This document shows, piece by piece, positions 35,148-47,621 of a stretch of 64,000 bases of DNA (position 1 is its first letter; each line of letters starts with the position of its first letter). The notes below the pieces were generated by a model. That model ran no database searches, was not told where the DNA came from, and saw nothing but the letters and a program-made list of their open reading frames with translations. The stretch comes from Galdieria partita (lineage: Eukaryota; Rhodophyta; Bangiophyceae; Galdieriales; Galdieriaceae), in contig BQMJ01000007.1 of assembly GCA_025991245.1 (NCBI GenBank), forward strand, positions 124,001 through 188,000, given 5' to 3'. The position numbers were made by a program, and so were the translations under genes.

Positions 35148-38100
35148 ATGTCCTTTGTTCCAGGTTCTATTTTAAGTCACGACACTCGAGTTACTTTTCG
35201 AAAGTTGAAAGAAGCAGTTTCAGGAAGAACACAAGAATCTATTGAGAGCGACATAGCGTATATTTCAACTATGAAGAGGGTGCGCTCACTGTCAGCTGTC
35301 TCGAATCTTCTGGAAAGTTGCTTGGAAGAAGAGATGAAACAGAAAAAGTCCTCTTGGAATGATTTAGAAAAATGTTGGGAAATTATGCAGCTTGTGATAG
35401 AAGATATAGCTCGAATCGACAAAAGACGTGGTGCTGACGTTTGCAGCAAAAAAAACTTGGTTGAAAACGAACATTTTCGAGGGCTTGAACGAGCTCCAGA
35501 CTTACAATGCAACCAGGTAACTTTTGAAGAAATAAACAAACCCACCTCTACTGAGTTCGACGCATTATCAAGAAACAGTAGTGTAGCGAAAGTGGTGGAA
35601 GAAAGCAAAGTTCCTTTGAGTCCTGATATGAAATCATCTTTTCCGGAATCCACACAGTCATATTCAGAACAAAGCCAAGACGTTTCTCCGCATCGCTTGG
35701 GTTCAAAGCGCTCGGATTTCTCGTTTTCTCCGAATACTCCAGTGAGAGAATTGCCCGAAGAAGCGACAGGAAGTATATCCTCAAATGAGCCTTCAAAGGA
35801 TTCACATAGCCTTTCAAAAAAGAAATCTTTCTCTAGGGAAAATCCGGATTTGAGAAACGCGTCAGACAATATAATATATCATAATGAGGCTTTTCAGCTC
35901 CATGTTGCTGAAGCTGTTTCTTCTGTTAGAAAAGCGAGGTTGAATCTGTTCAACTCTGAAAGCGAAATTTCATATCTAGGAATTTCTGGGACAGCAGTTA
36001 AAAATGACTCTCTGTCAGATTCATTATCTGATGGAGATTTGAATGTTTCATGCAACAATTATGGACTCGAAACAAATGTGAAACAGGCAAATCCTTGGTT
36101 GCCGTTGCCACCTTCGTATGAAGAAGTTGTGATGGTCAAAGATACTAAAGAGAAGTCTTCAAAGCTTTCGTTTGAAAGTGACTCTCAATCTGAACCAACT
36201 TCAAAGTACAGCATTCATAATGAGACGAAGCACTCTGCCGTTGCATTAGCAGCTCGGAAACGTTCGGAAATTTTAAGCCAACATCGCAACTTTTCTCTCT
36301 CTTCAGACAGCGAAAAGATACTTCTGTTATTACGGCAGCTTCGGGAAGCTTTTGAAGTTTTGAATATATCTCACAAAAAGCGTGAGAAATTAAGACTTCA
36401 TTGGGAAGACAGAGAACATCGCTGGAAGAAACTTTCAAGTCGAATGCAACAAAATTCCTCCAAGTCTGAGTTAGAAAAGGGAAAGAGATGGGAAGAAAAA
36501 GCTAGGCGAGCTAAAATGGAGTTGGAGATTGCCACAAGGAGGATATATACTATTGTGAATCAGATTGAAACTCTTCACGTACCAGTTTTTACTGGCGCCC
36601 TGTGTGAAATTCTTCGAATATATATGACAATTTCCGATGCAATGAACGACGCAATGAAGTCCCTGCGAGTATTTTTACAAGAAGAAGAGTTTACCTTGAA
36701 GAGGTCAGAGACACATTCTTACAATATCCATGAAAGAACTTCGATAGTTAATCGAACCCAAGAGTTACTTCTGTCGCGTCATTCGTCAACTATGGACCTT
36801 GCTGACGAATCTAAGACCGAAATCTCGTTTTACCGCTCAGTGTCTCCAATAGTTTCTCCTCGAGGTCTAGAATTTGAGAGTTTTTCAAGAAATGAGGGAT
36901 ATGTTTCTGTTGCGGACAAGGAGAAAGAAATCACCTTGAACAATATTCCTGAGGAAATTTTGGCGCAAATCTTTAAACATCTAAGCATTCAAGAGAGGGC
37001 TGTAGTGGCACAAGTTTGTAAGGCCTTTTATGGGGCCTGTAATCGAGGGGACTTATGGAGGAAAGTATGATATCTTCTGCATTGTGAATACTTTTTACTC
37101 AGAGCGTTTGTTTAGGTGGTCTTGCAGAGTAGATTTCCCAGCGATCTGGAGCCTGGTTCAAAACTTTCAACTGCAACGTTGCTTGAATCTTTTTTTCGGC
37201 TTCACGGAAAGCATATTCATCGAATTGAGTATTTTCAAGCTTGCTCTCGTTTTGCTGGAAGTGTTCCATTGCAACTTATTGCTCAACATTGTATAAATTT
37301 AGAAGGTAGGTTCACGGAGCCTAAGGAAATTGATATTTACTTCATAATAGAGTTAATATTGAATGATGCACCACCTGGCTCCGTAACGAATGAATTGCTT
37401 CTCGATATTTTCTGCAGGGCAGGTTCCTGTCTTCGAGAGGTAGAGCTAAACTATTGTAGCCTAGTGGCAAATGCTTCGTTAAAGTCTTTGGCTGCATTTT
37501 GTCCAAAACTTGAGAAATTCGTTTTTAGAATTGATTATTCAAACGCAAGTATGTCAGTGTTTTTTTGCTACATTCAAGTATCGAAACTCAAGATTATTGC
37601 TTTTCTAGAGTCCCAAGAAATATCAACAAACTTGACAAGTTTAGGGATACAGGCAATTTTAGCGCATTGTGAACAGCTCAAAGAAATCAGTGTTCCTTTG
37701 CTACTTTGTGAACGCAATTTGTGCCTGATAACTGAGCGATGTCATTATTTGACTTCTGTACATGTAGAAGATCCACCTCCGTTTCGTCACAAAGGCAATC
37801 GAACCACCAGTTTGGCGAATGTTGTTTCGAGTGAGCACATGCCAGATACCGATGATGAGTACGTGGCACCGTGCAGCGAAACTTGGCACAAGCTCCTTGA
37901 AAAATTTCCTCGTTTGCATTTTGCTCTGAGCATCGAAATCGATCTTAGTGAAACGGTCAGCGCTAGCTCTCCACAACCAACAGGAAGACGTGTTCGAACT
38001 GGCTGGAGCTGTGATGAGTTTGTTGAAACATTTGGCAACAAAATAACTGCAGTTACTCATCTCCTTATTAATTTTGTTTGTGTTAGAGAGAATGTTACAT

Positions 38101-38706
38101 TTGGGGGCCTTGGAAAGTTGTTTTCATGTATAGCAAATGGATTTTCTCGACTGGAAGAACTGAGAGTGGAAAATCTAGAATCGCTGCCTATGAATGGCTG
38201 TTCTGAAAGTTCGTTGAGTGTTATTAATGAAGGACTTGTGGGGTTAGTCACCAACTGTAAATTCTTAAGTCAAGTATCCCTTGTCAACTTTCCCTTTGCA
38301 TCTCATGTTCTTTTTTACCTCTTCAAACTTCGAGGTATGCAGTTGACAACTCTATCTTTGGGCCTTCGAGATGTGTATGAGCATACAGGAAGTTTAGTTT
38401 CAAAATGGTAAGTACTCTGCAGCATTTATTTGCCGTATCACAATTTACTTCAAATTTCTATCTAGTTCTGTTGAAGAGTCGAAGATCCCCAGTATTCTCC
38501 TTGCTATAGGGCAGTTTGCTCCATTCCTAAAACAACTGTGTATTACTGACAGCGAGCATCTTTCTCGTGTAATTCTTAAGAACATCATGGCGAAATTGAA
38601 GTCCCTGGAGAAACTAATTATAAGCAATTGTCGGCGTGTGAAGCAGGATGATATTGACGAGATCTCCAAGAGATACTTTTGGGTCAATATCTCGTTTGTC
38701 GGTTGA
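35148..38706 (+). CDS. F-box and leucine-rich-repeat protein with long disordered N-terminus
   Basis: Exons 35148-37064, 37116-37548, 37609-38407 and 38466-38706; 1129 aa. Residues 1 to about 595 are Ser/Glu/Lys-rich and mostly disordered, with a PPxY-like patch (LPLPPSYEEV) and a long charged helix around 400-500. The F-box lies at about 597-640: LNNIPEEILAQIFKHLS then VCKAFYGACNRGDLWRK. Irregular leucine-rich repeats follow to the end (for example CLREVELNYCSL, LKSLAAFCPKLEKF, LEKLIISNCRRV). By family it would be the substrate adaptor of an SCF ubiquitin ligase. The second intron is 60 bp, a multiple of three and stop-free, so retention would insert 20 residues. It ends 6 bp from the convergent LpxB-related gene. 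Confidence 0.88.
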
Positions 38707-38712
38707 CTTTTC

Positions 38713-40390
38713 TTATTCCTTCATATTCCGAATTATATCGACGATATCAAGTGCAATTTTCTTCGAAGCGCCCGCTTTTCCTAACTTCCTGATCCCGTTT
38801 TCTACAAATTTGTTTCTCATGGTTCTGCTCATCGTACATAACTCTTGTAGAAGTACTTTGACTTGACTAGCATCTTCAAGGAAAAACACAGATTCACCTA
38901 ATAGCCTTTTTTGTGCCTAAAATATCATTACAGAATGCAACTGAAATGAATAAAACATATACCTCAGCAAAGGAATATGTAAATTGAGGTCCTTCCCCTG
39001 GAATTGTTATAACGGGTCTACCAATTCCAACTAGTTGCTCTGTTGCAGTTCCAGCCATTGCTATTCCAACCGACGAAAAATGTATGCAATCTGAAAATTC
39101 GTTGAAACTAACAAGCAAACCACTTGCGTCAAGTTGATATTCCATAGTATCGGTTGTGTCTGACCGGCATGACCAACCCCAACGACAAATAATGGTATCT
39201 ATTAGTGCAGGTGAAGCAGAAGGAGGGCAGGATAAAAGAAATAAAACTCGATTCTCTTGTGCGAAATCCTTTATAGACGCCAGAAGCTTTTCGATGTTTC
39301 TATACATCTCGTCCTGTCTCGAACCAGGGAGGAGAACCTAAATAGCACAGCTAAGAAGACAATGATGTTTCAACTAATACGAGAACGGACTATACGATTA
39401 CTACCACAATACTGTAAAACATTGGATAGGAACAATGAAGCATGTATTTTAGACAAGAGCTTCCCAGTGGGTTCTAGATCGTCCATCATTGGGTTACCAA
39501 AATACTTCACGTTAGTTAAGCCACATTTTGCAAGATGCAAGGCAGTAAGAGCATCTCGAGGATATACGGCAAGCGCTTGTTTCATTAAAGTCCTCTCCCA
39601 TGGATAGTAAACTGATGAAAGCAGACTCTCTACCTGCTCGAAAAAATTTCTATCCAACAAACTCAAATGAAATTTCAAGAAAATCATGTCCACATTCTAA
39701 CCTTCTTTGCAGAGCTCCATTTTCGTCTCTTACATAATATTCTGATTTCGCAGTACCAATGAAAATAAACGGAGTTTTGGCTTGTGTAGCAAGAAAAAGT
39801 GGCCAAACATCGCCTACAGCCAGAATGAGCCTACGTCCCACTAGCACATTTCAGACAACGAAAAACGAACAAGTACAGCAACACACCACAATCTGATCTC
39901 CACTTGGAAATTGATTGAAACTGTGAAAATATTAGTCCTAGAAGACCTTCTCTGATATCTCTCAAAAAAACTAGCGGGCGGTGGTTGACGAAACCACCAG
40001 AAGGAAACTCCTTCACTGGGCCTATAAAACGAGATTTATCCATAGTTCTATTAGGCTGAGTTCGTTACCTGCCAAGTGGACATCTCGCGCAATACTAAAG
40101 TATGCAGAACCGTTCCCTACAAGAGGTAATACGTTAACAGAAGCCTTTATAGAAAAGTTCCTCAAAATTTCGATCATTCTTTTGGCGACCGACGAGGAGA
40201 CCTTGTCCTCTCCATGACCGTTGCTTAGTATCAATAGATTAGTTTCCAACTCTGTGCTCATCAGCACTAATATTGGACCAATTATACGCTCGTGTCGAAT
40301 ACGTTGCACTAACTTGCGTCTCTTGCAGTTTCTACATGGAGAACAAGGATGGGAGATTACAAATGCCATATAATCTTGTGTACCAATCAT
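38713..40390 (-). CDS. Lipid-A-disaccharide synthase-related protein (cyanobacterial/plastid LpxB-like)
   Basis: Six exons: 40390-40069, 40021-39887, 39840-39702, 39625-39391, 39337-38963, 38916-38713; 469 aa. Begins its domain with LLILSNGHGED (about residue 53), then VLPLVGNGSAY, AVGDVWPLF, TPFIFIGTAKSEYY, YPWERTLMKQALAVYPRD, YFGNPMMDDLEP, VLLPGSRQDEM, GIAMAGTATEQLVGIGRP and GEGPQFTYSFAEAQKRL. This series is the hallmark of the LpxB-related glycosyltransferase family shared by cyanobacteria and photosynthetic eukaryotes, distinct from true LpxB. Substrate unknown; plastid location is inferred from phylogenetic spread. Start at 40390 leaves about 50 residues ahead of the domain; MSTELETN is an alternative start. 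Junctions of exons 3-4 and 4-5 use weaker sites and are less sure. Confidence 0.85.
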
Positions 40391-40552
40391 CAATGTCGGT
40401 CAATAAGAACGCAAACAATGTTGAAATTTTCCAATTTGCGATATTTTCAACGCCAATTTCAGCAAGTTGTTTGGGGTTTTGGGGTTGATCGTCGGAAATG
40501 ACGCGCCAGTAGAGAGAGCGCGCGCGCACAAGTTGCTGTGTTTTACTACAAG

Positions 40553-42522
<1,970 letters not shown>

Positions 42523-42839
42523 AATATCGAATTTTCTGTGAAGTATATAGAACGGTATCCAAAGATGTCATCTGGAATTAGAATCTTTGCCTGTGAACTT
42601 GGACTCTAAATATAACTTTTTTTTCGAGTTTGCTTATTGTCGTTCAGTTTACTATAGGTAAGTCATATTCTTTTGAATATCTCCAGGAAAAGGGTAGTTT
42701 TTGTTGGAAAATGTAGAGACAAATCCATTTTTATTCTATCACATCCATTTATACTGTAAAAATACTGTCATTATCTGTATGGTTTGTCACATTACTTGTC
42801 CCTAATAAAGAAAGTTTGTCGGCTCAAATAAGAATACTC

Positions 42840-44354
42840 TCATTCAGGATCTTCGTAGATAGAGAACGCTTCGTTGGCATCTTTGTTAGGGTGAGAAGGT
42901 GCCAATGGCACGAACGAAAGACTGTCATTATCATTTGGGATAGCGTCTTCGCTGTAAAGTTTCAAGTTCCTCTCAAATGTCAAAGTACTATCAAACATGG
43001 CTTCAACGTCAGCAAGAGCCATTTTTGTATGAATGGTAGGTGACGAAACATTAAGATTGTTGTCGTAAGTGATATCACCATTGTCACTCAAGCCATCATT
43101 TTGGTTTTCTTCACAGAGGTCACTGTCGGTTTCTTCGTGGCTTGCCTTGGCTGAATAAAGCTGTTCGTTACTTTTAGACTTATTGGACTCTTGTGTGAGG
43201 AACTGCTCTTGGGCGACAGACCGGCTTGTTTCGTTCTTAGCTTTAGGGTGAGATGGCAGGTTGGGTTGCGAACTTTGTAGGTTCCTTTCCACTGTTCTAC
43301 TCTCAACAAATTGTCTCGTCATCGTATTCATTCTTTCAGACGGAGCCAGTTGCGTTCTCATGTTGAGCTTTCCTCTCGCCGAACTTTCAATGGAATTTTC
43401 CTTTTCTGATGTTTCTGTTAGTTCGTCTTCATATATTTCGAAGTCATTATTCATGATAGAAGTTGAGCGATTCTTTAACATTTCTTTCTGAGGAAGTCTT
43501 CTATCCTTCCAAATATCGACCGTTCCTTGATTTTCCTTTGTAGATAGAGTCATGCGGGGCATTTGTGGAAAGAGACTCGGAACGATATTCTCTTGTTGTT
43601 CTTGATCCTCATAAATCTCGAAGTTGTTGTCTGGATTTGAATTCTTGACAGACCCATGTATTTGATGTAGCGGCTTTTTATCAAGTGCATTTAAAGGTTG
43701 ACGAAATGAGGTATCCGTTTTGTTGTGCTCATTTTCAGGGTTAGACAAAAATTTCGCTTCCTCTTCTCTTTGCATTCTTTTCACCATTCTATGCTGGAAT
43801 TCTTGGTGTCGCTTTTCAAGCCTTTCGAGAGGCGAAGCCCTGCGGTGGATGCCCTCCATGTAAATTCTATCAGATTCAGAAAATTTTCTGTTCTTCTCCA
43901 GTACCAATGCGTATGCCTCATAAAATAACGAAAATTCTTTTCCAATATCGTTTGCATCCATATATTCAAATATCGGTAAAGGGTCACGAGTACTATCAGC
44001 ATAACTAATCCAAATTTTCAAAGCATGGATATTATTTTTGTATTGTTGATTAGATGCGAGACTCTTTGTCGCTCTCTCCAAGAATCCCAAACTATCTGGA
44101 TGTCCTGTAGGGTAGTGCTGCTGAATCCACTTCCAATAGTTTCTCCATACTGCGGCAAGGTCCAATGAGTTTGGATGTCGCAAAGCTTCTTCCAATTGAC
44201 TTTCCCATTCTCTTTGCTTCTCTCGTAAAACTTTGTCCTCCTCCAAATGTTTCTTGTCGTAGGTTCCAAGCTTGCTTAAGATAATTGGATCCCTTCCACA
44301 GCTAACAGGTTGAATATTTTCTTTAACTCCTTCCCAGCTTTCCAAATTGGTCAT
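42840..44354 (-). CDS. MAD3: BubR1/Mad3-type spindle checkpoint protein without kinase domain
   Basis: Intronless, 504 aa. The N-terminus MTNLESWEGVKENIQP carries KEN box 1 at residues 11-13 in the usual WExxKENxxP setting. A TPR-like Bub1/Mad3 homology domain follows (about 40-180: VWRNYWKWIQQHYPTG, LKIWISYADSTRDPLPIF, FYEAYALVLE). The rest is disordered but holds three perfect ABBA motifs (Fx[ILV][FHY]x[DE]): FEIYED at 245-250 and 305-310, FSIYED at 497-502. It also has KEN boxes at 273-275 and 318-320. So an ABBA-KEN-ABBA cassette is present. No kinase domain. By family it is part of the mitotic checkpoint complex inhibiting APC/C-Cdc20. Start is the ATG at 44354; upstream in-frame codons have no ATG. 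Confidence 0.92.
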   Translation of the reverse strand: MTNLESWEGVKENIQPVSCGRDPIILSKLGTYDKKHLEEDKVLREKQREWESQLEEALRHPNSLDLAAVWRNYWKWIQQHYPTGHPDSLGFLERATKSLASNQQYKNNIHALKIWISYADSTRDPLPIFEYMDANDIGKEFSLFYEAYALVLEKNRKFSESDRIYMEGIHRRASPLERLEKRHQEFQHRMVKRMQREEEAKFLSNPENEHNKTDTSFRQPLNALDKKPLHQIHGSVKNSNPDNNFEIYEDQEQQENIVPSLFPQMPRMTLSTKENQGTVDIWKDRRLPQKEMLKNRSTSIMNNDFEIYEDELTETSEKENSIESSARGKLNMRTQLAPSERMNTMTRQFVESRTVERNLQSSQPNLPSHPKAKNETSRSVAQEQFLTQESNKSKSNEQLYSAKASHEETDSDLCEENQNDGLSDNGDITYDNNLNVSSPTIHTKMALADVEAMFDSTLTFERNLKLYSEDAIPNDNDSLSFVPLAPSHPNKDANEAFSIYEDPE

Positions 44355-44669
44355 GACACTTGCAACAACAAAGCCCGCTCCAATTGAATTTAAATTAACC
44401 ACGATTTGACCTCCAATCTAACGTAAGGGATGTCTTACTGCAACCGACACCCTTCAAGTAGGACAACGATCTTTCATTCATAAATGCATAGATTTACAAA
44501 GGTTGCTCAAAACAGAAAATAGGAACATGTCGCTTTTGTCTTGAAATGCATTGAGGTCCTCATTGTTGTAAATGGAATGTGGAGCCATGACAGCGGAAGA
44601 TTGTCAGTCCTCGCATCCGCCCTGCAACGGCGTCGTCGTTATTGCTTGGGGCACAGAGAAGCATTCCAT

Positions 44670-44870
44670 TCGGAGCGCCGGACTTGTTGTTTAAAGGCAG
44701 CAAGTTCAGGCTATAACCTTTAGTGTTATAGAAGCTCTGGGGAAAGTCTCCGGACAAAGAGGTAGAAAGTACCAGCCGTGAAGGCCAGCGTCTTAGGTTG
44801 AAACCATTTCGGAAGGAATTTCAAAAACTTGGTGGAGGTATGCACGTGACCAAAGTAAAGGCCACTTTTT
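44670..44870 (+). ncRNA. RMRP: RNase MRP RNA (boundaries approximate)
   Basis: Three family signatures occur in order. CR-I is GGGGAAAGTCTCCGGAC at 44738-44754, one base different from human RMRP over this stretch. P8 follows at once as a perfect hairpin GGTA/TACC (44761-44773) with loop GAAAG, the MRP-specific GARAR pentaloop (human: GAGAG). Just before CR-I, CTATAAC and GTTATAG (44711-44717 with 44725-44731) form a P3-like hairpin. A T5 run at 44866-44870 could be a Pol III terminator. The region is clearly richer in GC than its flanks from about 44580. I could not find CR-V or the P1 partner with confidence, so both ends are guesses. The RNA acts in pre-rRNA processing in the nucleolus. 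Confidence 0.65.
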
Positions 44871-45411
44871 GTTGCGTTCAATCAGTATGAAGCTTTCTCT
44901 CATGTTCAGAAGACGAGTCACTGGTTAGTGTTCTCAGATGGATTGGGAGAACTCGTGCTAAGAGAACGTTGACGAGGAGCGGCCGCACTTTGGTTGAGCT
45001 CTTCTTGTGAAGAGTTCGTTGTGCTTTTTCTCTGCTGTTTTTTAACAACACAATTTCCTGCTTGAAATGGTTTCTTATGCCTAGGGCGCTTTCGTCCAGT
45101 TAAAAAAGTTATGGAATGGGTTTCAGGCAAGTATATTAGCAGCCAGATATTTATTGTAGTTGAAATGATGACACCTTGGTTGCCGCCCCAGACCTATGCC
45201 ATACTGGCACTGAGGAAAGGCAGGAATGGAATTACCGTCTGAAAGTTTTTATCGAAGAATATCATTTTTTCGGCTTGAGCTAAAGTATTTTTTAGGTTGT
45301 GAGGCAAATTCGTGACACAACCTTGTTACTAACAGAATGGGGCTTACTCTCTCTGTGCTTTTCACGATATTTTTTTCTCCTCTAGTAAAATTGAGTTGTT
45401 TTCTTACTATT
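44871..45411 (-). other. Gap with a possible small basic protein ORF (45130-44918)
   Basis: On the minus strand an open frame ending at 44918 reads a hydrophobic start (GVIISTTINIWLLIYLP) followed by a basic, then Ser/Gln-rich tail (TGRKRPRHKKPFQAG). It could follow a 42 bp intron from a short exon with ATG near 45280. The hydrophobic part is weakly reminiscent of Pmp3-type proteolipids, but the spacing is off. A rival plus-strand frame from about 45165 (MMTPWLPPQTYAILAL) overlaps it. Neither is secure. The region is otherwise the 3' flank of alanine aminotransferase. Confidence 0.3.
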
Positions 45412-46986
45412 TTAGCCCTGGTATTTATTTAGAAACCATTCGTGGTGTTTTTGAAAAGAAGTCATTACTTTCGGAAAATCTTCCTCGGGGGGAAGTATTG
45501 TGGTACGAAAATGAAATGTTCCAGGCTTCTGACCAAAACCGCTTCCTGGAACCACACAGACACCTGAATATTCCAACAATGAAAGCGCATAAAAGACATC
45601 AGGTTGCTTCCCTTGCGACCTAGCCACCTGTTGGGCTGATAGTGGTATGCTTATTCGAGGAAAGGCATACATTGCACCTTCTACTTGATTACAGGAACAA
45701 CCTTCCATACTGTTCATCGCAGTTTGTATCATATCAGCTCTTCGTGCATATGAAGATAATAAATTTGAGCGTTCTTCTTCGAAACGGGAATAAGATGGCA
45801 TTCCTTTCTTAGGATGTCGTGTGATACATGACATTGCTATCTGACCGTTTAAATTGGCACAAAGATTGATCGAGGCGAGCTTGTACAATTGCTCAAGTGC
45901 CTCTTCACTGAAGTTTGCAACTTCAAGATAGCCTCCGCGTCGACCACATTCACCAAAGAATCCTTTAGATGCCGAGTGAAAACTTGCCAATTCCACATCT
46001 TGATACTAAAAAAACATTCAAAACAAAAACTTTGTCAAAAAGCATTTACAAACCTTGCCAGGCATATCACGTAAAACCTTCTTGACAGATACAAATTTCT
46101 TTTCTTTTGTGTAAACATTCTCTTGATACACTTCATCTGCTAAGATAACAAGTCTCCTTCTATAAGCGAAATCTATTATTTCCTCAAGGTTTGACTTCTC
46201 CAAAACTTGACCAGTAGGGTTTCCAGGAGATATTAGAACAATGCCGCTTATTGTAATTCCAGACTTTTTGGAAATTTCATATGCCTTTTCCAACTCTGAA
46301 AGTTCAATGGACCAATTTCTGTCTTCATTCAAGTAATATCGGACCGGTTTTGCTCCTAATAAACACAGCAAAGCACTATATAAGGGATATTCCGGAACCG
46401 GAACCATAACGCCTGTACTAGAAGATGAAACCAGTAATTTCATTATTAAAGATATTCCATCTGAAGCGCCGTTTGTCAGAAAAATATTGTTGACTGATGA
46501 TTCATAACCATCTCTTCGCTGAATGAAATCAACAACATCCTCACGAATACAACTCACTCCACCAGAATTGCTATAAGCCCCACTTCCACCTTTTCCTGCA
46601 CTTTTTAGTATTCTCCTTGCGTGCTCCTTTGCATCTGCTGGGAAAAGACTGGAATTCAACAGCTCTGGAAAGTCACAGAGAGCAAGAACCTGTCGAACAT
46701 AGGTAACCGGTGGATTTGCTAAAGATTGTGGATTTCCCACGTTGCAAAAAATGATATGATCGTAAGGTTTTTGGCTGTTATGTTTCAGTTCTTCTTCTAG
46801 TTGGAGAGCCCTAGTTGGAACCTCTCCCCTAACAGCATATTGCGCCTCTCTTACCGAGTCACTTATACCGCTACCTCTCAAAACTTTTTCATAAGAATTG
46901 GAAACATAGGTGGAAGATATCGAACAAAAACGTTTGAAATATTTAGTAACTAGTGTATGTGGCTTGTGAAATCTGACGCCTTTCAT
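45412..46986 (-). CDS. ALT: Alanine aminotransferase, probably mitochondrial
   Basis: Interconverts alanine and 2-oxoglutarate with pyruvate and glutamate. Exons 46986-46054 and 46005-45412 (48 bp intron); 508 aa. Class I/II aminotransferase of ALT type: NVGNPQSLANPPVTY, GKGGSGAYSNSGG, NIFLTNGASDGI, the PLP-binding stretch LISPGNPTGQVL, ILADEVYQENVY, and the Schiff-base Lys in SFHSASKGFFGECGRRGGY. The N-terminus (MKGVRFHKPHTLVTKYFKRFCSISST) is basic, Ser/Thr-rich and devoid of acidic residues, a good mitochondrial presequence. Its ATG is 41 bp from the ATG of the divergent complex I-like gene. Confidence 0.94.
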
Positions 46987-47027
46987 GAAGTTGCCCAACT
47001 GTGCTTTGGATTCTATTGACGCGTGGG

Positions 47028-47308
47028 ATGGGAAAGAGGTTCGACTATACCAAACCTTACAATGGTTATGTTCCTCCGCAGCCAAGCAGATCTACCAGAA
47101 TCATGACAAGAACGATGGGAACAGTATTTTGGTTCTTTATAATGCTTCGTACAAAGCAAGATCTTCCTCGTCGAATTGTAAGGAAAGTTTTCAGCTTATA
47201 TTAGCTCTTTGCTGAGATAGAGTTTACTAGAAAAGTCATTGGGAAGCTAAAAGAGAGGAAGAAGAAGAAGAAGAAGCGTTGGAAAAGGAAGGTGCAGAAC
47301 TTTTCTAG
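47028..47308 (+). CDS. Small complex I-like subunit (NDUFB2-like)
   Basis: Exons 47028-47177 and 47231-47308, a 53 bp intron with a GTAAGG donor in phase 0; 75 aa. The centre TMGTVFWFFIMLRTKQDLP recalls the plant and animal NDUFB2 core (a single span ending in YRAKxDGP), and the next exon begins KSHWEAK, recalling the following WRHPWEGH. An acidic tail with seven glutamates, encoded by a GAA repeat, ends the protein. NDUFB2 is an accessory subunit in the membrane arm of mitochondrial complex I. The match is short, so the name is tentative, but splicing to a clean stop supports a real gene. It shares a very short promoter with mitochondrial alanine aminotransferase. Confidence 0.6.
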
Positions 47309-47621
47309 TTTTTGCTAATGAGGTTCCGTTGAACTTACATTCCGTGTGGTGTCTTTGCCCACCTTCTAGTTTGTTGTCAAACCCTTCAAGAAAGTTTTTT
47401 TGTGCATAAAATTTGAAAACGAAGCGTTCTTTTCTAGTTGCAAGTAGTTATTGATTGAAAACTTGATATCTTTTATGACCACTTGTTGTTATTTCCTTTG
47501 ATTGGAAACGGTGTATTTTGAAAAGAGCTTTTCGCTTTGATCAAGATAATCTATCCACTGCAAAACTGAAACAATTCTATTGTGTATTCTGGTTAGTCAA
47601 TTTATATATGGTTAAATATGG
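47309..47621. other. Convergent intergenic region
   Basis: About 310 bp between two 3' ends (complex I-like gene and lipoyltransferase). It must contain both polyadenylation sites; no gene seen. Confidence 0.5.

Noticed and set aside
35177-35869. 230-codon minus-strand frame antisense to the first F-box exon
   Set aside because: Ser/Phe-rich reading typical of the reverse of a Glu/Lys/Ser-rich coding strand; the plus frame continues into the F-box and LRR exons.
44655-44680. ACAGAGA-like box suggesting U6 snRNA
   Set aside because: The following AGC context and 3' stem do not match U6; only the heptamer is shared.
44560-44757. 66-codon minus-strand frame in the GC-rich patch
   Set aside because: Overlaps the structured RNase MRP candidate; composition follows the RNA, and no splice partners or motif were found.
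47036-47056. GGTTCGACTATACC, T-loop-like word of a tRNA
   Set aside because: No acceptor or anticodon stem around it; it codes RFDYT of the complex I-like gene.
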